Assembly (NCBI RefSeq): GCF_003258355.1
Contig: NZ_QKPO01000005.1
Location: 186,001 to 250,000, forward strand
DNA from: Confluentibacter sediminis
GTDB taxonomy: Bacteria > Bacteroidota > Bacteroidia > Flavobacteriales > Flavobacteriaceae
DNA length: 64,000 bases
Direction: 5' to 3'
Program-made: the position numbers and the translations under genes
Shown: positions 1-10,549 of the stretch, piece after piece
Position numbering within the stretch: position 1 is the first letter of the stretch
How the letters are laid out: every line of letters begins with the position of its first letter
Notes under the pieces: generated by a model
Databases searched by the model: none
What the model was told of the DNA's origin: nothing
The model's input: the letters and a program-made list of their open reading frames with translations, nothing else

Positions 1-260
1 CTGGACATTATGATAAAGTTGTAAGCAATATTCAAGAAATAAAATCTCGCAAAGGTAAAATTATAGGCGTTGTTACAGAAGGCGATATTACCGTTAGAGA
101 ACTAGCAGACCATATTATTGAAGTACCTGATACTTTAGAATCGTTATCGCCATTATTAACTACCATTCCACTTCAATTATTATCTTATTATATTGCAGTT
201 ATGCTCGGTAAAAATGTAGACCAACCTCGTAATCTGGCAAAATCTGTTACAGTAGAATAA
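1..260 (+). CDS. glmS: Glutamine--fructose-6-phosphate aminotransferase, C-terminal end (partial)
   Basis: The gene enters from the left edge; the readable frame begins at base 3 and stops with TAA at 258-260. The 85 visible residues match the end of the second SIS (isomerase) domain of GlmS: the stretch PLLTTIPLQLLSYYIAVM and the terminal DQPRNLAKSVTVE are near-invariant in this family. GlmS makes glucosamine-6-phosphate from fructose-6-phosphate and glutamine in the cytoplasm, the first step towards UDP-GlcNAc for peptidoglycan and lipid A. The glutaminase half lies outside the window. A stem-loop follows the stop codon. Confidence 0.95.
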   Translation, partial: GHYDKVVSNIQEIKSRKGKIIGVVTEGDITVRELADHIIEVPDTLESLSPLLTTIPLQLLSYYIAVMLGKNVDQPRNLAKSVTVE

Positions 261-281
261 AACCCTTTAAATACTAATTTT

Positions 282-325
282 AAAAATCCCGTAATTTTAA
301 CTCAAATTTTATGGGATTTTATCAT
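282..325 (+). terminator. Probable terminator of glmS
   Basis: AAAAATCCC (282-290) pairs with GGGATTTT (313-320), and the inner segments are partly complementary too. The 3' arm runs into an AT-rich tail. It sits 21 bases after the glmS stop codon. Confidence 0.6.
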
Positions 326-382
326 TTATTTTACTATATTTTGACAATAAAACAATTAAAAACCTGTTTTTTCTATAAAAAT

Positions 383-414
383 ATTATGCGTGCATAATTT
401 TTTTTATATTTTTG
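383..414 (+). promoter_or_regulatory. Palindrome and -7 box ahead of the TonB receptor/esterase pair
   Basis: ATTATGC (383-389) and GCATAAT (392-398) form a perfect 7-bp inverted repeat with a 2-base spacer. A Bacteroidota-type -7 element TATTTTTG follows at 407-414 (consensus TAnnTTTG). The palindrome covers the place of the -33 element, so it could be an operator. The leader to the ATG at 471 is about 50 bases. The regulator is unknown. Confidence 0.45.
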
Positions 415-470
415 TCACTAGAGTGTAAGATAATTTCTTACTTTAATATAAATAAAACCAAACTAAATAA

Positions 471-3221
471 ATGAAAACATTTTTATCAATTTTGTCTTTA
501 CTTTTCTTTGGATTGTCGTACTCACAAACAATAATTTCAGGAACAGTTATCGATGACAGCAGTCAACCTATTCCTGGAGCAAATATCATTGTGATTGGAA
601 CCTCTACTGGAATAACCACAGATTTTGATGGTAAATTTACATTAACTGTTAACCAAATTCCACCTTTTGATTTGCAGGCAAGTAGCGTAGGTTTTGAAAC
701 AGTTATAGAACGAATAACCTCAAATAACCAAACTGTTAATTTTATACTTAAAGAAGGTACATCCCTTGACGAGGTCGTCATATCTGCTTCAAGAACCCCT
801 GAACGCATTTTTGAATCTCCGGTTACTGTGGAGCGTATAGGGCTAAAAGAGATTAAAAGCACAGCCTCAGTCGATTTTTATGATGGTTTGGAAAATCTTA
901 AAGGTGTCGATGTAAACACCAACAGTTTAACATTTAAATCTGTGAATACCCGTGGTTTTGCAACATTTGCCAACAACCGTTTTATGCAATTGGTTGATGG
1001 CATGGATAACTCTACGCCTGCCTTAAATTTTCCTATAGGAAATTTAGTTGGTATGACCGAAACCGATGTTTTAAGTGTAGAATTGTTACCTGGCGCTTCG
1101 TCTGCTTTGTACGGAGCTAATGCTTTTAATGGTATTTTATTTATGCAAAGTAAAAATCCTTTCGATTATCATGGCATTAGTATGTCCGTTAAGAGAGGCA
1201 TGACATCACAAAAAGCAGCAGGAGATAACCCCTACACAGACATAAGTTTTCGAGCTGCACATAAATTCAGCAATAAATTTGCTGGAAAAGTGAATTTTGG
1301 ATATTTACAAGGAACTGATTGGGCTGCTAATAGTGAAGTAGATAAAAATATGGTTGGCGGCACTAGAGCAAATAATATCAATTACGACGGTGTCAACGTT
1401 TACGGAGATATCGTCTCTACTAATATTAGAGCAGCAGCGGGCGGACTGGGTATTGTACCCAACGTATCTGTAAGTAGAACAGGTTATAACGAAAGTGACT
1501 TAACCGATTATAATGCAGAAAGTGTGAAAGCCGATTGGGGCTTATATTACAGACCTTTTGAAAATGATTTCGAGGTATCCTATGTTGGTAAAGTAGGTAC
1601 AGGATCTACTATTTACCAAGGAACTAACAGATATTATATAGATGGATTTTTCCAAGAACAACATAAAATTGAAATAAAAAACAATAACTTCTTTTTAAGA
1701 GGTTATGTCGTTAATGATAAAGCGGGAGACTCTTATGATATGGTGGCTACAGCCATACAAATCAATAGAGCTTGGAAAAGTGATCAACAATGGTTTGGAG
1801 ATTATATTAACACCTATGTAGGTGCTACTTTAGGTGGTGCAACAGATGCACAAGCACATGCAGCTGCAAGAGCGGCAGCAGAAAATGGACGTTTTGAACC
1901 TGGCACTCCAGAATTTAAAGCAGCATTCAATAAAAGTATAAACGACCCTGATATATTAACAGGTTCAAAATTTCAAGATGCTTCAAAGTACTATCATGCA
2001 GATGGTAATTATAACTTTAGTCATTTAACCGATATTGCCGATATACAAGTTGGAGGTTCTTATAGAAAATATAGCTTAAACTCCTCTGGAACAATTTATA
2101 CAGACAAAAATGGAACGATTGATTATTCAGAATTTGGAATCTATACTCAAATTCAAAAAGATTTAGAATTAAATGATGCCTTAGAATTAAAACTTACAGG
2201 CTCTATAAGATATGATAAATCGGAATTTTTTGATGGATTCTTATCTCCTAGGATATCTGCTGGTTTAACTGTAAATAAGAATCATAATATTAGGGCTTCA
2301 GTCCAAACAGGGTTTAGAAATCCAACAACACAAGATTTATTTATAGGGTTAGATACCGGAGCCTATGTTTTAGTAGGTTCAGCACCAGATAATTTAGACC
2401 GTTATTCTAGAACTTATAACGTAAGTGCTTCCGGACAATTATTGGGACAACCTGCAACTATAACCCAAACAGGACGTGCTGGATATATTAATTCCTATAC
2501 AGCAAGTTCTGCTTTAGCAGCTGCAGCCACAGGGAATCCTGCGGTTTTAGAAGTTGCAAACCCAGATATTGTAAAACCAGAACAAGTTACTTCAGCTGAA
2601 GTAGGTTATCGAGGCAAATTTAGCAACCTAGTTATCGACTTTAGTGCCTACTATAATAAATACAAAGATTTTATATCTCAAGGAAGAGTCATTTCTCCTT
2701 ATTATGGTACGGTAGGAGATAATTCTTTATCGGTTGCAGCCATATCCAATGGGGATTATCAAATTTATGGCACCTATACAAATGCTGAAGCTGATGTAAA
2801 ATCTTATGGCGCTTCTATAGGATTATCTACTAAAATATTTGGAAATTTCGATTTAAGCGGAAGTTATACTTATGCTAAACTTGATTTCGATCAGGCTAAA
2901 TACCCAAGTTTTGTTACCAATTTTAATACCCCTGAACATAAATTTAAAGCCTCATTTGGAAATACAGAACTATTTAAAAATTTCGGATTTAATATCTCTT
3001 ATAGATTCAGTGATGATTACTATTGGGAGGCAACATTTGGTGATGGTGTGGTGCCAGAATATCATGTTGTAGATGCACAAATCAACCTATTAGTGCCTAG
3101 CTTAAAATCTATATTTAAAGCAGGTGCCACCAATCTTACTGGCAAAGAATATACCACTGCTTATGGCACAGGTTATATAGGTTCGATGTATTATATATCT
3201 TGGACAATTAACAACTTATAA
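471..3221 (+). CDS. TonB-dependent outer-membrane receptor with carboxypeptidase-like N-terminal domain
   Basis: The 916-residue protein has a signal peptide (about residues 1-18, ending YSQ), a carboxypeptidase-D regulatory-like beta-sandwich (about 22-95, with the GANIIVIGTSTG and TDFDGKFTL signatures), a TonB plug (about 110-230, with LLPGASSALYGANAFNGILFM) and a long beta-barrel ending in an aromatic residue pattern. It should take up a large or scarce substrate across the outer membrane using TonB energy. The substrate cannot be read from sequence. The next gene starts one base after the stop, so receptor and esterase lipoprotein are surely co-transcribed. An esterified or lipidic substrate is a reasonable inference, not a demonstration. 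Confidence 0.9.
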   Translation: MKTFLSILSLLFFGLSYSQTIISGTVIDDSSQPIPGANIIVIGTSTGITTDFDGKFTLTVNQIPPFDLQASSVGFETVIERITSNNQTVNFILKEGTSLDEVVISASRTPERIFESPVTVERIGLKEIKSTASVDFYDGLENLKGVDVNTNSLTFKSVNTRGFATFANNRFMQLVDGMDNSTPALNFPIGNLVGMTETDVLSVELLPGASSALYGANAFNGILFMQSKNPFDYHGISMSVKRGMTSQKAAGDNPYTDISFRAAHKFSNKFAGKVNFGYLQGTDWAANSEVDKNMVGGTRANNINYDGVNVYGDIVSTNIRAAAGGLGIVPNVSVSRTGYNESDLTDYNAESVKADWGLYYRPFENDFEVSYVGKVGTGSTIYQGTNRYYIDGFFQEQHKIEIKNNNFFLRGYVVNDKAGDSYDMVATAIQINRAWKSDQQWFGDYINTYVGATLGGATDAQAHAAARAAAENGRFEPGTPEFKAAFNKSINDPDILTGSKFQDASKYYHADGNYNFSHLTDIADIQVGGSYRKYSLNSSGTIYTDKNGTIDYSEFGIYTQIQKDLELNDALELKLTGSIRYDKSEFFDGFLSPRISAGLTVNKNHNIRASVQTGFRNPTTQDLFIGLDTGAYVLVGSAPDNLDRYSRTYNVSASGQLLGQPATITQTGRAGYINSYTASSALAAAATGNPAVLEVANPDIVKPEQVTSAEVGYRGKFSNLVIDFSAYYNKYKDFISQGRVISPYYGTVGDNSLSVAAISNGDYQIYGTYTNAEADVKSYGASIGLSTKIFGNFDLSGSYTYAKLDFDQAKYPSFVTNFNTPEHKFKASFGNTELFKNFGFNISYRFSDDYYWEATFGDGVVPEYHVVDAQINLLVPSLKSIFKAGATNLTGKEYTTAYGTGYIGSMYYISWTINNL

Positions 3222-3222
3222 A

Positions 3223-4779
3223 ATGAAAACTAAAATAATGAACACAAAATATATATGGCTGTTAATAATCTTGATTGGTTTTTCAGCTTGTAATGACATT
3301 GATGATATAGACAGAATAGACCCTGTTGCTGAATTACCTGAACTTACATCGGGTACTGCTGATTTTTCAAATTATGTAGCTATTGGAGCTTCTTTCACAG
3401 CTGGTTTTACAGATAATGCCTTATTTAAAGCTTCTCAAGAAAACTCATTTCCAAACATATTGTCCCAAGAATTTGCCAAAATTGGAGGTGGTAGTTTTGT
3501 TCAACCCTTAACAAGTGATAATTACGGTGGCTTAGCAGCTGGAGGAACTAGAATTCCTGGATTTGATCCAAGATTGGTTTTTGGAGGTGCAGGCCCAGTT
3601 CCTTTGGAATCTGTAATCGGTCCTGTAACCGTTAGCACAGATATTGCTTTAAATAAGCCAACGGGGCCTTTTAACAATATGGGAGTACCTGGGGCTAAAA
3701 GTTACCATTTACTATTTAATGGGTATGGCAATATTGCAAATTTAGCCACTAAAACCGCCAATCCTTATTTTGTTAGAATGGCCTCTAGCTCTTCAGCTAC
3801 AATGTTAGGAGATGCTATGGCACAGAATCCAACATTTTTCACATTATCAGAAATTGGAGGAAACGATGTTTTAGGGTATGCGTTATCTGGTGGAGATGGC
3901 ACTAACACCATTACACCAAGCGCTGGTGCTATTGGCGTAGGCTTTGATGCTACTTTTGGGTATTTAGTTACTACCTTAACATCAGGAGGCGCAAAAGGTG
4001 TGGTAACCAATGTTCCTTACGTAAAAGACTTGCCTCATTTTACAACCGTTCCTTACAACCCAATTCCATTAGATGCAACAACTGCAGGATTTTTAAATAG
4101 CGCTTCTGCTTATGGAGCCTATAACGTAGGAATTGTTCAGGCATTTACCTATTTGGTAGGCAATAATTTAATAAGTCAAGCTGATGCTAATGCAGAAATA
4201 GCAAAAAGAACCATAACTTTCACTGCCGGCGCAAACAATGCCGTTGTAATTATGGATGAAGATTTAACCGATTTAACAGGCTTAAATCCAGCATTAGTGA
4301 ATATGAGACAAGCGACTGCTGAGGATTTATTAGTATTACCCGCATCGTCATTTATAGGTACATTAGCTGTACCTAATAATCCTCAAACTGTAAATGGTGT
4401 TGCGATACCTTTAGCTGATAAATGGGTTTTAACTCCGGAAGAACAATTAGAAATTAAAAATGCTACCGATGCCTATAACACCACAATTGCATCGGTTGCA
4501 AACTCAAATCCGAATATTGCTTTAGTAGACTTAAATAGTATTCTTCAACAAGCAACGGCTAATGGCGTTGTTTTTGATAACTACATACTTAAAACAAATT
4601 TAGTAACTGGTGGAGCAATCGGTTTAGATGGCGTACATCTAACTGCTAGAGGCTATGCTTATTTAGCAAATAAATTTTTAGAAGCCATTGATGCAAAATT
4701 TGGTTCAAATTTCATAGCTTCAGGAAATGTTGCAAAAGCTGGTGATTACCCAACAAATTATTCACCTACATTACAATAA
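3223..4779 (+). CDS. SGNH/GDSL-family esterase lipoprotein
   Basis: The 518-residue protein begins with a lipoprotein signal (lipobox GFSAC, Cys23) followed by an acidic linker. SGNH-hydrolase blocks are visible: block I VAIGASFTAG with nucleophile Ser57, block III EIGGNDVLG supplying Gly/Asn, and block V DGVHLTARGY supplying the Asp-x-x-His pair. It therefore probably hydrolyses ester bonds at the cell surface or in the periplasm. The family is broad (lipases, acetyl-esterases, phospholipases), so the substrate is open. The protein is longer than a minimal SGNH domain, with insertions around residues 110-330. Start choice: ATG at 3223; a second ATG six codons later (3241) is equally possible and keeps the signal peptide. 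Confidence 0.85.
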   Translation: MKTKIMNTKYIWLLIILIGFSACNDIDDIDRIDPVAELPELTSGTADFSNYVAIGASFTAGFTDNALFKASQENSFPNILSQEFAKIGGGSFVQPLTSDNYGGLAAGGTRIPGFDPRLVFGGAGPVPLESVIGPVTVSTDIALNKPTGPFNNMGVPGAKSYHLLFNGYGNIANLATKTANPYFVRMASSSSATMLGDAMAQNPTFFTLSEIGGNDVLGYALSGGDGTNTITPSAGAIGVGFDATFGYLVTTLTSGGAKGVVTNVPYVKDLPHFTTVPYNPIPLDATTAGFLNSASAYGAYNVGIVQAFTYLVGNNLISQADANAEIAKRTITFTAGANNAVVIMDEDLTDLTGLNPALVNMRQATAEDLLVLPASSFIGTLAVPNNPQTVNGVAIPLADKWVLTPEEQLEIKNATDAYNTTIASVANSNPNIALVDLNSILQQATANGVVFDNYILKTNLVTGGAIGLDGVHLTARGYAYLANKFLEAIDAKFGSNFIASGNVAKAGDYPTNYSPTLQ

Positions 4780-4803
4780 TTATATTTTAATTTATACTGA
4801 AGA

Positions 4804-4832
4804 AACGCCTCTTTTTTAGAGGTGTTTTTTTA
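4804..4832 (+). terminator. Rho-independent terminator of the receptor/esterase pair
   Basis: AACGCCTCT (4804-4812), a T5 loop and AGAGGTGTT (4818-4826) form a 9-bp stem with one G-T pair, followed by a T run. Confidence 0.85.
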
Positions 4833-4876
4833 TTACAAAAAACTTAAAAACGACTTTACTTTTAAATTAAAAAATA

Positions 4877-4884
4877 TATCTTTG
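4877..4884 (+). promoter_or_regulatory. atpD promoter, -7 element
   Basis: TATCTTTG matches the TAnnTTTG consensus and is followed by CAC, common at flavobacterial start sites. The -33 position (4855-4857) reads TTT rather than TTG. The leader to atpD is about 55 bases. Confidence 0.65.
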
Positions 4885-4941
4885 CACGCGAAAACAAAAT
4901 GCGTTTTCATACAATTAAATCGCATAATATTAAACATATAA

Positions 4942-6453
<1,512 letters not shown>

Positions 6454-6470
6454 TTGGTTAATAGGTATTC

Positions 6471-6497
6471 GTTGTTGATTATTCGTTTTCCAACAAC
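6471..6497 (+). other. Small inverted repeat between atpD and atpC
   Basis: GTTGTTG (6471-6477) and CAACAAC (6491-6497) can pair around a 13-base loop in the 73-base atpD-atpC spacer. There is no T tract, so it is not a standard terminator. It might tune processing or translation between the two genes. Confidence 0.3.
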
Positions 6498-6526
6498 CAT
6501 ACACTACGAACAAACAACTATAAAAT

Positions 6527-6820
6527 ATGTATTTAGAAATTGTATCACCAGAAGCAACCTTATTTAGTTCAGAAGTCGATTCTGTGGTTGTCCCTGGGGT
6601 TAATGGTGCGTTTGAAATGTTAAAAGATCACGCTGCTATTGTATCTCTTTTAAAAGAGGGTATCATTAAAATTAAAACACATTCCCAAAGTCATTTAGAG
6701 TTTGACCATCTTCATGCAGAAGTTGTTCCTCATTTTGATGACAAAAAAGTGTTAACCCTTAAGATTAAGTCAGGTACCGTTGAAATGAAAGATAATAAAG
6801 TTATTATTCTAGTAGATTAA
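6527..6820 (+). CDS. atpC: F1 ATP synthase subunit epsilon, short form
   Basis: The 97-residue protein covers only the N-terminal beta-sandwich domain of epsilon: MYLEIVSPEATLF at the start and the PGVNGAFEMLKDHAAIVSLL signature near residues 23-43. The C-terminal helical hairpin that inhibits hydrolysis in longer epsilon subunits (about 130-140 residues) is absent, which is common in Bacteroidota. Epsilon sits on the central stalk and couples gamma rotation to catalysis. It lies 73 bases after atpD on the same strand and is followed by a strong hairpin. Confidence 0.93.
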   Translation: MYLEIVSPEATLFSSEVDSVVVPGVNGAFEMLKDHAAIVSLLKEGIIKIKTHSQSHLEFDHLHAEVVPHFDDKKVLTLKIKSGTVEMKDNKVIILVD

Positions 6821-6842
6821 TCTTTATGTCATTATAATAAAA

Positions 6843-6871
6843 AAAGGGAAGCAAATGCTTCCCTTTTTTTA
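6843..6871. terminator. Bidirectional terminator between atpC and the sugar transporter
   Basis: AAAGGGAAGCA and TGCTTCCCTTT form an 11-bp stem centred near 6854, with a T run on the right and an A run on the left. It can stop both atpC (+) and the convergent transporter gene (-). Confidence 0.88.
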
Positions 6872-6888
6872 TACTTATATACTTTGAA

Positions 6889-8214
6889 TTAATTTTTTAA
6901 ACCAACCTTATGCCCATAAAATGCATAATATAAAATAATAAGATAACATGGTAAAAGAATCCAATACCCAAAGGACGCCGCTTCTGCCGCCGCTGAAACT
7001 TCATTAATCCCTTCAATAAGTAAGTTATCTTTCTTATTATCTACTAAAACTCCATATAATGGAGGTATGACAGCACCGCCAGATATTGCCATAATAAGTA
7101 ATGCTGATGCCGTTTTAGTAAACTTTCCTAAGCCATTTAAAGCTAAAGGCCAAATTGCTGGCCACACTAAAGCATTTGCAATCCCTAAAGCCGCAACAAA
7201 TAGAACGGATGTAATACCCTCTGCAAAAACAATACAAAACGAAAAAATAATTCCTAAAATAGCACTAACCTTTAATGCAAATGCTTGACTTATATATTTA
7301 GGAATTAAAAATACACCCAAAGCATAAGTTAACACCATAGCCATTAACGTAAATAAAGTAAAAAACTTAGCTTGTTCAACAGGAATATCTAAAGCAATAC
7401 CATAAGATATTATGGTGTCGCCAGCAATCACTTCAACACCCACATATAAAAACAAAGCCAAAACGCCTAACCATAAATGCGGAAACTGAAAAATACTGGT
7501 TTTTCCAATTTCTCCTGCTTTTGGTTCTTCTATGGGTGATTCTTCAACATGTGGTAAAGGAGCTTTTCTTATTAAAACCCCCAGAACAAATAGCACCGTA
7601 GCCATAACTAAATAAGGAGTTACCACGCTGTCTGCCATGGTGTCCAATAAACGTCCTTTTTCAGCATTATCTACAACATCAAGCTGTTCTTTAATTTTAT
7701 CGATGCCAGATAATAATAACGCTCCAAAAATAACCGACCCTAATGCGCCTGCCACTTTGTTTGCTATCCCCATAATAGCAATACGCTTTGCTGCGCTTTC
7801 AATAGGTCCTAAAATAGTAATATATGGGTTTGAGGCGGTTTGTAACAATGTCATACCAGCACCTTGAACAAAAATACCTGTTAAAAATACCCAATAGGTT
7901 CTAGCTTCAGCTGCTGGGATAAAAATTAAAGCTCCTAACGCCATAATTATTAGACCTAAAGACATACTTTTTCTGAAACCTATTTTATTAATGATATAAG
8001 ACGCTGGAAGCGCCATAACTACAAATGAAATATAAGATGCCGATGCTACTAAATAAGATTGAGCATCTGTTAACTCATTTATTGTTTTCATAAATGGAAT
8101 TAATGCTCCATTAATCCAGGTTACAAATCCGAAAATAAAAAATAATCCAGCAATGACACTAATGGGAACAAATGCGTTGTTTTTTTGTGTAGGTGTTCGA
8201 TTTATTTCTGACAT
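6889..8214 (-). CDS. Sugar MFS transporter (FucP/GluP-like)
   Basis: This 441-residue membrane protein has about 12 hydrophobic helices. The N-terminal segment FFIFGFVTWINGALIPF is the typical first helix of the fucose/glucose/galactose permease branch of the Major Facilitator Superfamily. The GFRKSMSLGL loop after helix 2 and the QTASNPYI segment in helix 4 also fit. It should import a monosaccharide by proton symport across the inner membrane. The exact sugar cannot be decided. No sugar-catabolic gene lies next to it, and it shares the terminator at 6843-6871 with atpC from the other side. Confidence 0.85.
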   Translation of the reverse strand: MSEINRTPTQKNNAFVPISVIAGLFFIFGFVTWINGALIPFMKTINELTDAQSYLVASASYISFVVMALPASYIINKIGFRKSMSLGLIIMALGALIFIPAAEARTYWVFLTGIFVQGAGMTLLQTASNPYITILGPIESAAKRIAIMGIANKVAGALGSVIFGALLLSGIDKIKEQLDVVDNAEKGRLLDTMADSVVTPYLVMATVLFVLGVLIRKAPLPHVEESPIEEPKAGEIGKTSIFQFPHLWLGVLALFLYVGVEVIAGDTIISYGIALDIPVEQAKFFTLFTLMAMVLTYALGVFLIPKYISQAFALKVSAILGIIFSFCIVFAEGITSVLFVAALGIANALVWPAIWPLALNGLGKFTKTASALLIMAISGGAVIPPLYGVLVDNKKDNLLIEGINEVSAAAEAASFGYWILLPCYLIILYYAFYGHKVGLKN

Positions 8215-8240
8215 ACCTTAAACGTTGATTTTTTAAAAAT

Positions 8241-8684
8241 TCAATACACTTTTTTAATCACATTGGTAACAATGCCCCAAATAATAAAATCATTGTCTTT
8301 TGTTATTTTTATAATAGGATAGTTGGGATTTTCTGGTTGTAACCAAACCTCATCTTTATCGACTTTTAATCGTTTTACGGTAAATTCTCCATCTAAAAAG
8401 CATACGGCAATTTTATTGTTTGCTGGTTCTAAACTTCTATCTATAACCAACAAATCGTTATCATCCAATCCTGCCCCAATCATTGACTGCCCACTTACTC
8501 GTGCAAAAAATGTTGCCTCCTTGTTTCTAATAAGCTCTTTATCTAAAGACAACCGTTGTTCTTTAAAATCTTCGGCTGGTGAAGGAAATCCTGCAGAAAT
8601 ACCCGTATCAAAGAAAAAAGCTCCTAAATTATTGGTTTCATCTGGAGTAAAAAATGTTAATGGTTGGGAGTTTCGTAATATCAT
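8241..8684 (-). CDS. umuD: UmuD-like S24 peptidase (translesion polymerase V subunit)
   Basis: The 147-residue LexA/UmuD-type self-cleaving protein lacks a DNA-binding domain. The catalytic Ser67 lies in SGQSMIGAG and Lys104 in FTVKRL. The Ala31-Gly32 bond in ISAGFPSP is the likely autocleavage site. After cleavage the UmuD' dimer should bind UmuC to form an error-prone polymerase. Its ATG overlaps the umuC stop in an ATGA tetranucleotide (8681-8684), so translation is coupled to umuC. The order umuC-umuD is the reverse of the classical operon. Confidence 0.9.
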   Translation of the reverse strand: MILRNSQPLTFFTPDETNNLGAFFFDTGISAGFPSPAEDFKEQRLSLDKELIRNKEATFFARVSGQSMIGAGLDDNDLLVIDRSLEPANNKIAVCFLDGEFTVKRLKVDKDEVWLQPENPNYPIIKITKDNDFIIWGIVTNVIKKVY

Positions 8685-9937
8685 TTCACTTTAATAATAT
8701 CATTAATATTGGTTGTATATCTTGGCGATAAGCGTTCTTGACGCATTTTCCAAGTTCGATTTAAATCTTGATTTCCTAGCTTAACCTTATAATCTGCATA
8801 CTTTTCATTTAAACCATCAATGGCATGCATTAATGGTTTATGTTTTGGGTTTTCGCTTTCAAATAAATCTATTTGATAATTATTAGTAGGCACCAAGCCC
8901 ATAACAATCACCCCTGTCCGCTTATATTTAATACCTTCTTTAAAAATTGTTGTCACTGCCTGAACTGCTTGTTGACTAATTATTAAACTGGAATCTGTTG
9001 GATAAGGTAAGCTTATTATTTTACTTGCTCTATGTTGTTGTACATCTTTTTTATGCCTATCACTACTCAAGGTCACATAAATAACATGGCAGCTAGACTT
9101 TTGTTTTCTAAGTTTTTCTGCACAACTGGTTGCAAATGTAGATATGCGTTCTTTAATATTGTCCATATCTGAAAAGGTATATTCAAAACTTCTGGTAGTG
9201 GCAATGGCATGCTTATTTTTAACCTCATCGAGTTTTATTTCAGAAATGCCTTCTAAATCTTTTTTAAGTTTCCATTCTGTAATTGAAAATGTTTTACGAA
9301 CCCAATCATCGGAAAGTTGAATAAAATCGAAGGCCGTTTTACAATTTTTTGCTTTCAACCGTTTTTGCAACCCCCAACCAATACCCCAAACGTTTTCGAT
9401 TTTAGTCCATTTTAAGGCTTTAATTCGCTTTTCCTCCGTATCAATTACATAAACGCCTTTTGTTTGTTCTGGAAATTTTCTAGCAATTTTATTGGCAACT
9501 TTACTTAACGCCTTTGTTGGCGCAATGCCCACACAAGTTGGTATGCCTGTCCATTTTAAAATACGTTGCCTTATTTGATGTCCATATTCATCAAAATCAT
9601 AATTTTTAAAACCTTTAAATCCCAAAAAAGCTTCGTCTATGCTATAGATTTCAACATCTGGTGTAAATTGTTCTAAAATTTTCATCACACGACTACTCAT
9701 ATCTCCATATAATGGATAATTTGAGGAGAGTATATGTATGTTTTTTTCTTTGCAGAAGGCTTCCCATTTAAAAATAGGGGCGCCCATAGGCAGTTCTAGC
9801 TTTTTGGCTTCATCACTTCGCGAAATAACACATCCATCATTATTACTTAAAATAGCAATGGGTTTATGGCGTAAATTAGGATTAAAAACGCGTTCGCAAG
9901 ACGCATAAAAATTGTTACAATCTACTAAGGCATACAT
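8681..9937 (-). CDS. umuC: Y-family DNA polymerase V catalytic subunit UmuC
   Basis: The 418-residue Y-family polymerase starts with YALVDCNNFYASCERVFNP, holding the first catalytic Asp, and carries YSIDEAFL near residue 105 with the second acidic pair. The palm/fingers, the helix-hairpin-helix thumb (about 170-215) and the little-finger domain with a C-terminal UmuC extension follow in normal order and length. It copies damaged template during the SOS-type response at the cost of mutation. It is first in a two-gene unit with umuD. A TATATTTA-like -7 box on the minus strand (9943-9950) lies only a few bases before the ATG, so the message may be almost leaderless; no LexA site was recognised. 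Confidence 0.93.
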   Translation of the reverse strand: MYALVDCNNFYASCERVFNPNLRHKPIAILSNNDGCVISRSDEAKKLELPMGAPIFKWEAFCKEKNIHILSSNYPLYGDMSSRVMKILEQFTPDVEIYSIDEAFLGFKGFKNYDFDEYGHQIRQRILKWTGIPTCVGIAPTKALSKVANKIARKFPEQTKGVYVIDTEEKRIKALKWTKIENVWGIGWGLQKRLKAKNCKTAFDFIQLSDDWVRKTFSITEWKLKKDLEGISEIKLDEVKNKHAIATTRSFEYTFSDMDNIKERISTFATSCAEKLRKQKSSCHVIYVTLSSDRHKKDVQQHRASKIISLPYPTDSSLIISQQAVQAVTTIFKEGIKYKRTGVIVMGLVPTNNYQIDLFESENPKHKPLMHAIDGLNEKYADYKVKLGNQDLNRTWKMRQERLSPRYTTNINDIIKVK

Positions 9938-9995
9938 ACAAGTAAATATACGAGAAACAACCTTTAAAATGGAATAAGATAGCTAAAGAAGTTTT

Positions 9996-10460
9996 TTAAA
10001 AAGGAAGTAGCTGTCCGCTCTTCACAATGGAATGACCTGTGCGCTTATAAGAAACCTTTTTACCATTAGCACAAAAATTGTATAATCCTTTAGATTTTTC
10101 TTCCGAAACCGATAATAATATGATATCTCCAACTTCACATTTATTGTCTTTAGCCACTTTCTTTTTTATGTCATCTATTGTTGCACGTCCTCTTTTTAAC
10201 TGGGCTTGAATATTATTATCCAACGCTGGCTCTACAAAATCTTGACTTAAATTACACGCATTACTTTCAGAAGGCTTTAATGTCTCGCTCATAACATTCT
10301 TACTTCCCACAGAAGTCTCAGCATCTATATATTCCCAAGTATAATCGGCCTTTAATAAAACACGTCTGCCATCATCTGTTTTTACAATATAATTATTTTG
10401 TGAAAAACCAATAAAGGAGATAAAAAACAACAAGATTAAAAAAGAAGTTTTCATAAGCAA
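9996..10460 (-). CDS. Secreted protein, DUF3157-like N-terminus
   Basis: The 154-residue protein has a signal peptide (MKTSFLILLFFISFIGFSQ). The start may be the third residue, at 10454, rather than 10460. The mature N-terminus IVKTDDGRRVLLKADYTWEYI resembles the short domain of DUF3157-type periplasmic proteins; that is family resemblance from memory and not certain. The rest has several Cys (CNL, KCEVG, FCANGKK), compatible with periplasmic disulfides, and a lysine-rich middle. Function is unknown. It follows the MocR-type gene on the same strand at a distance of 89 bases and lies 58 bases upstream of umuC; whether it is co-transcribed with either is unclear. Confidence 0.7.
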   Translation of the reverse strand: MLMKTSFLILLFFISFIGFSQNNYIVKTDDGRRVLLKADYTWEYIDAETSVGSKNVMSETLKPSESNACNLSQDFVEPALDNNIQAQLKRGRATIDDIKKKVAKDNKCEVGDIILLSVSEEKSKGLYNFCANGKKVSYKRTGHSIVKSGQLLPF

Positions 10461-10549
10461 TAGAAATTAGACTTTTGATTCTTCCAAAAATACATTTTTT
10501 AATGAGAAAAGATGACACTAATCTTTAACTACTTAAAATAAAAATAGAA

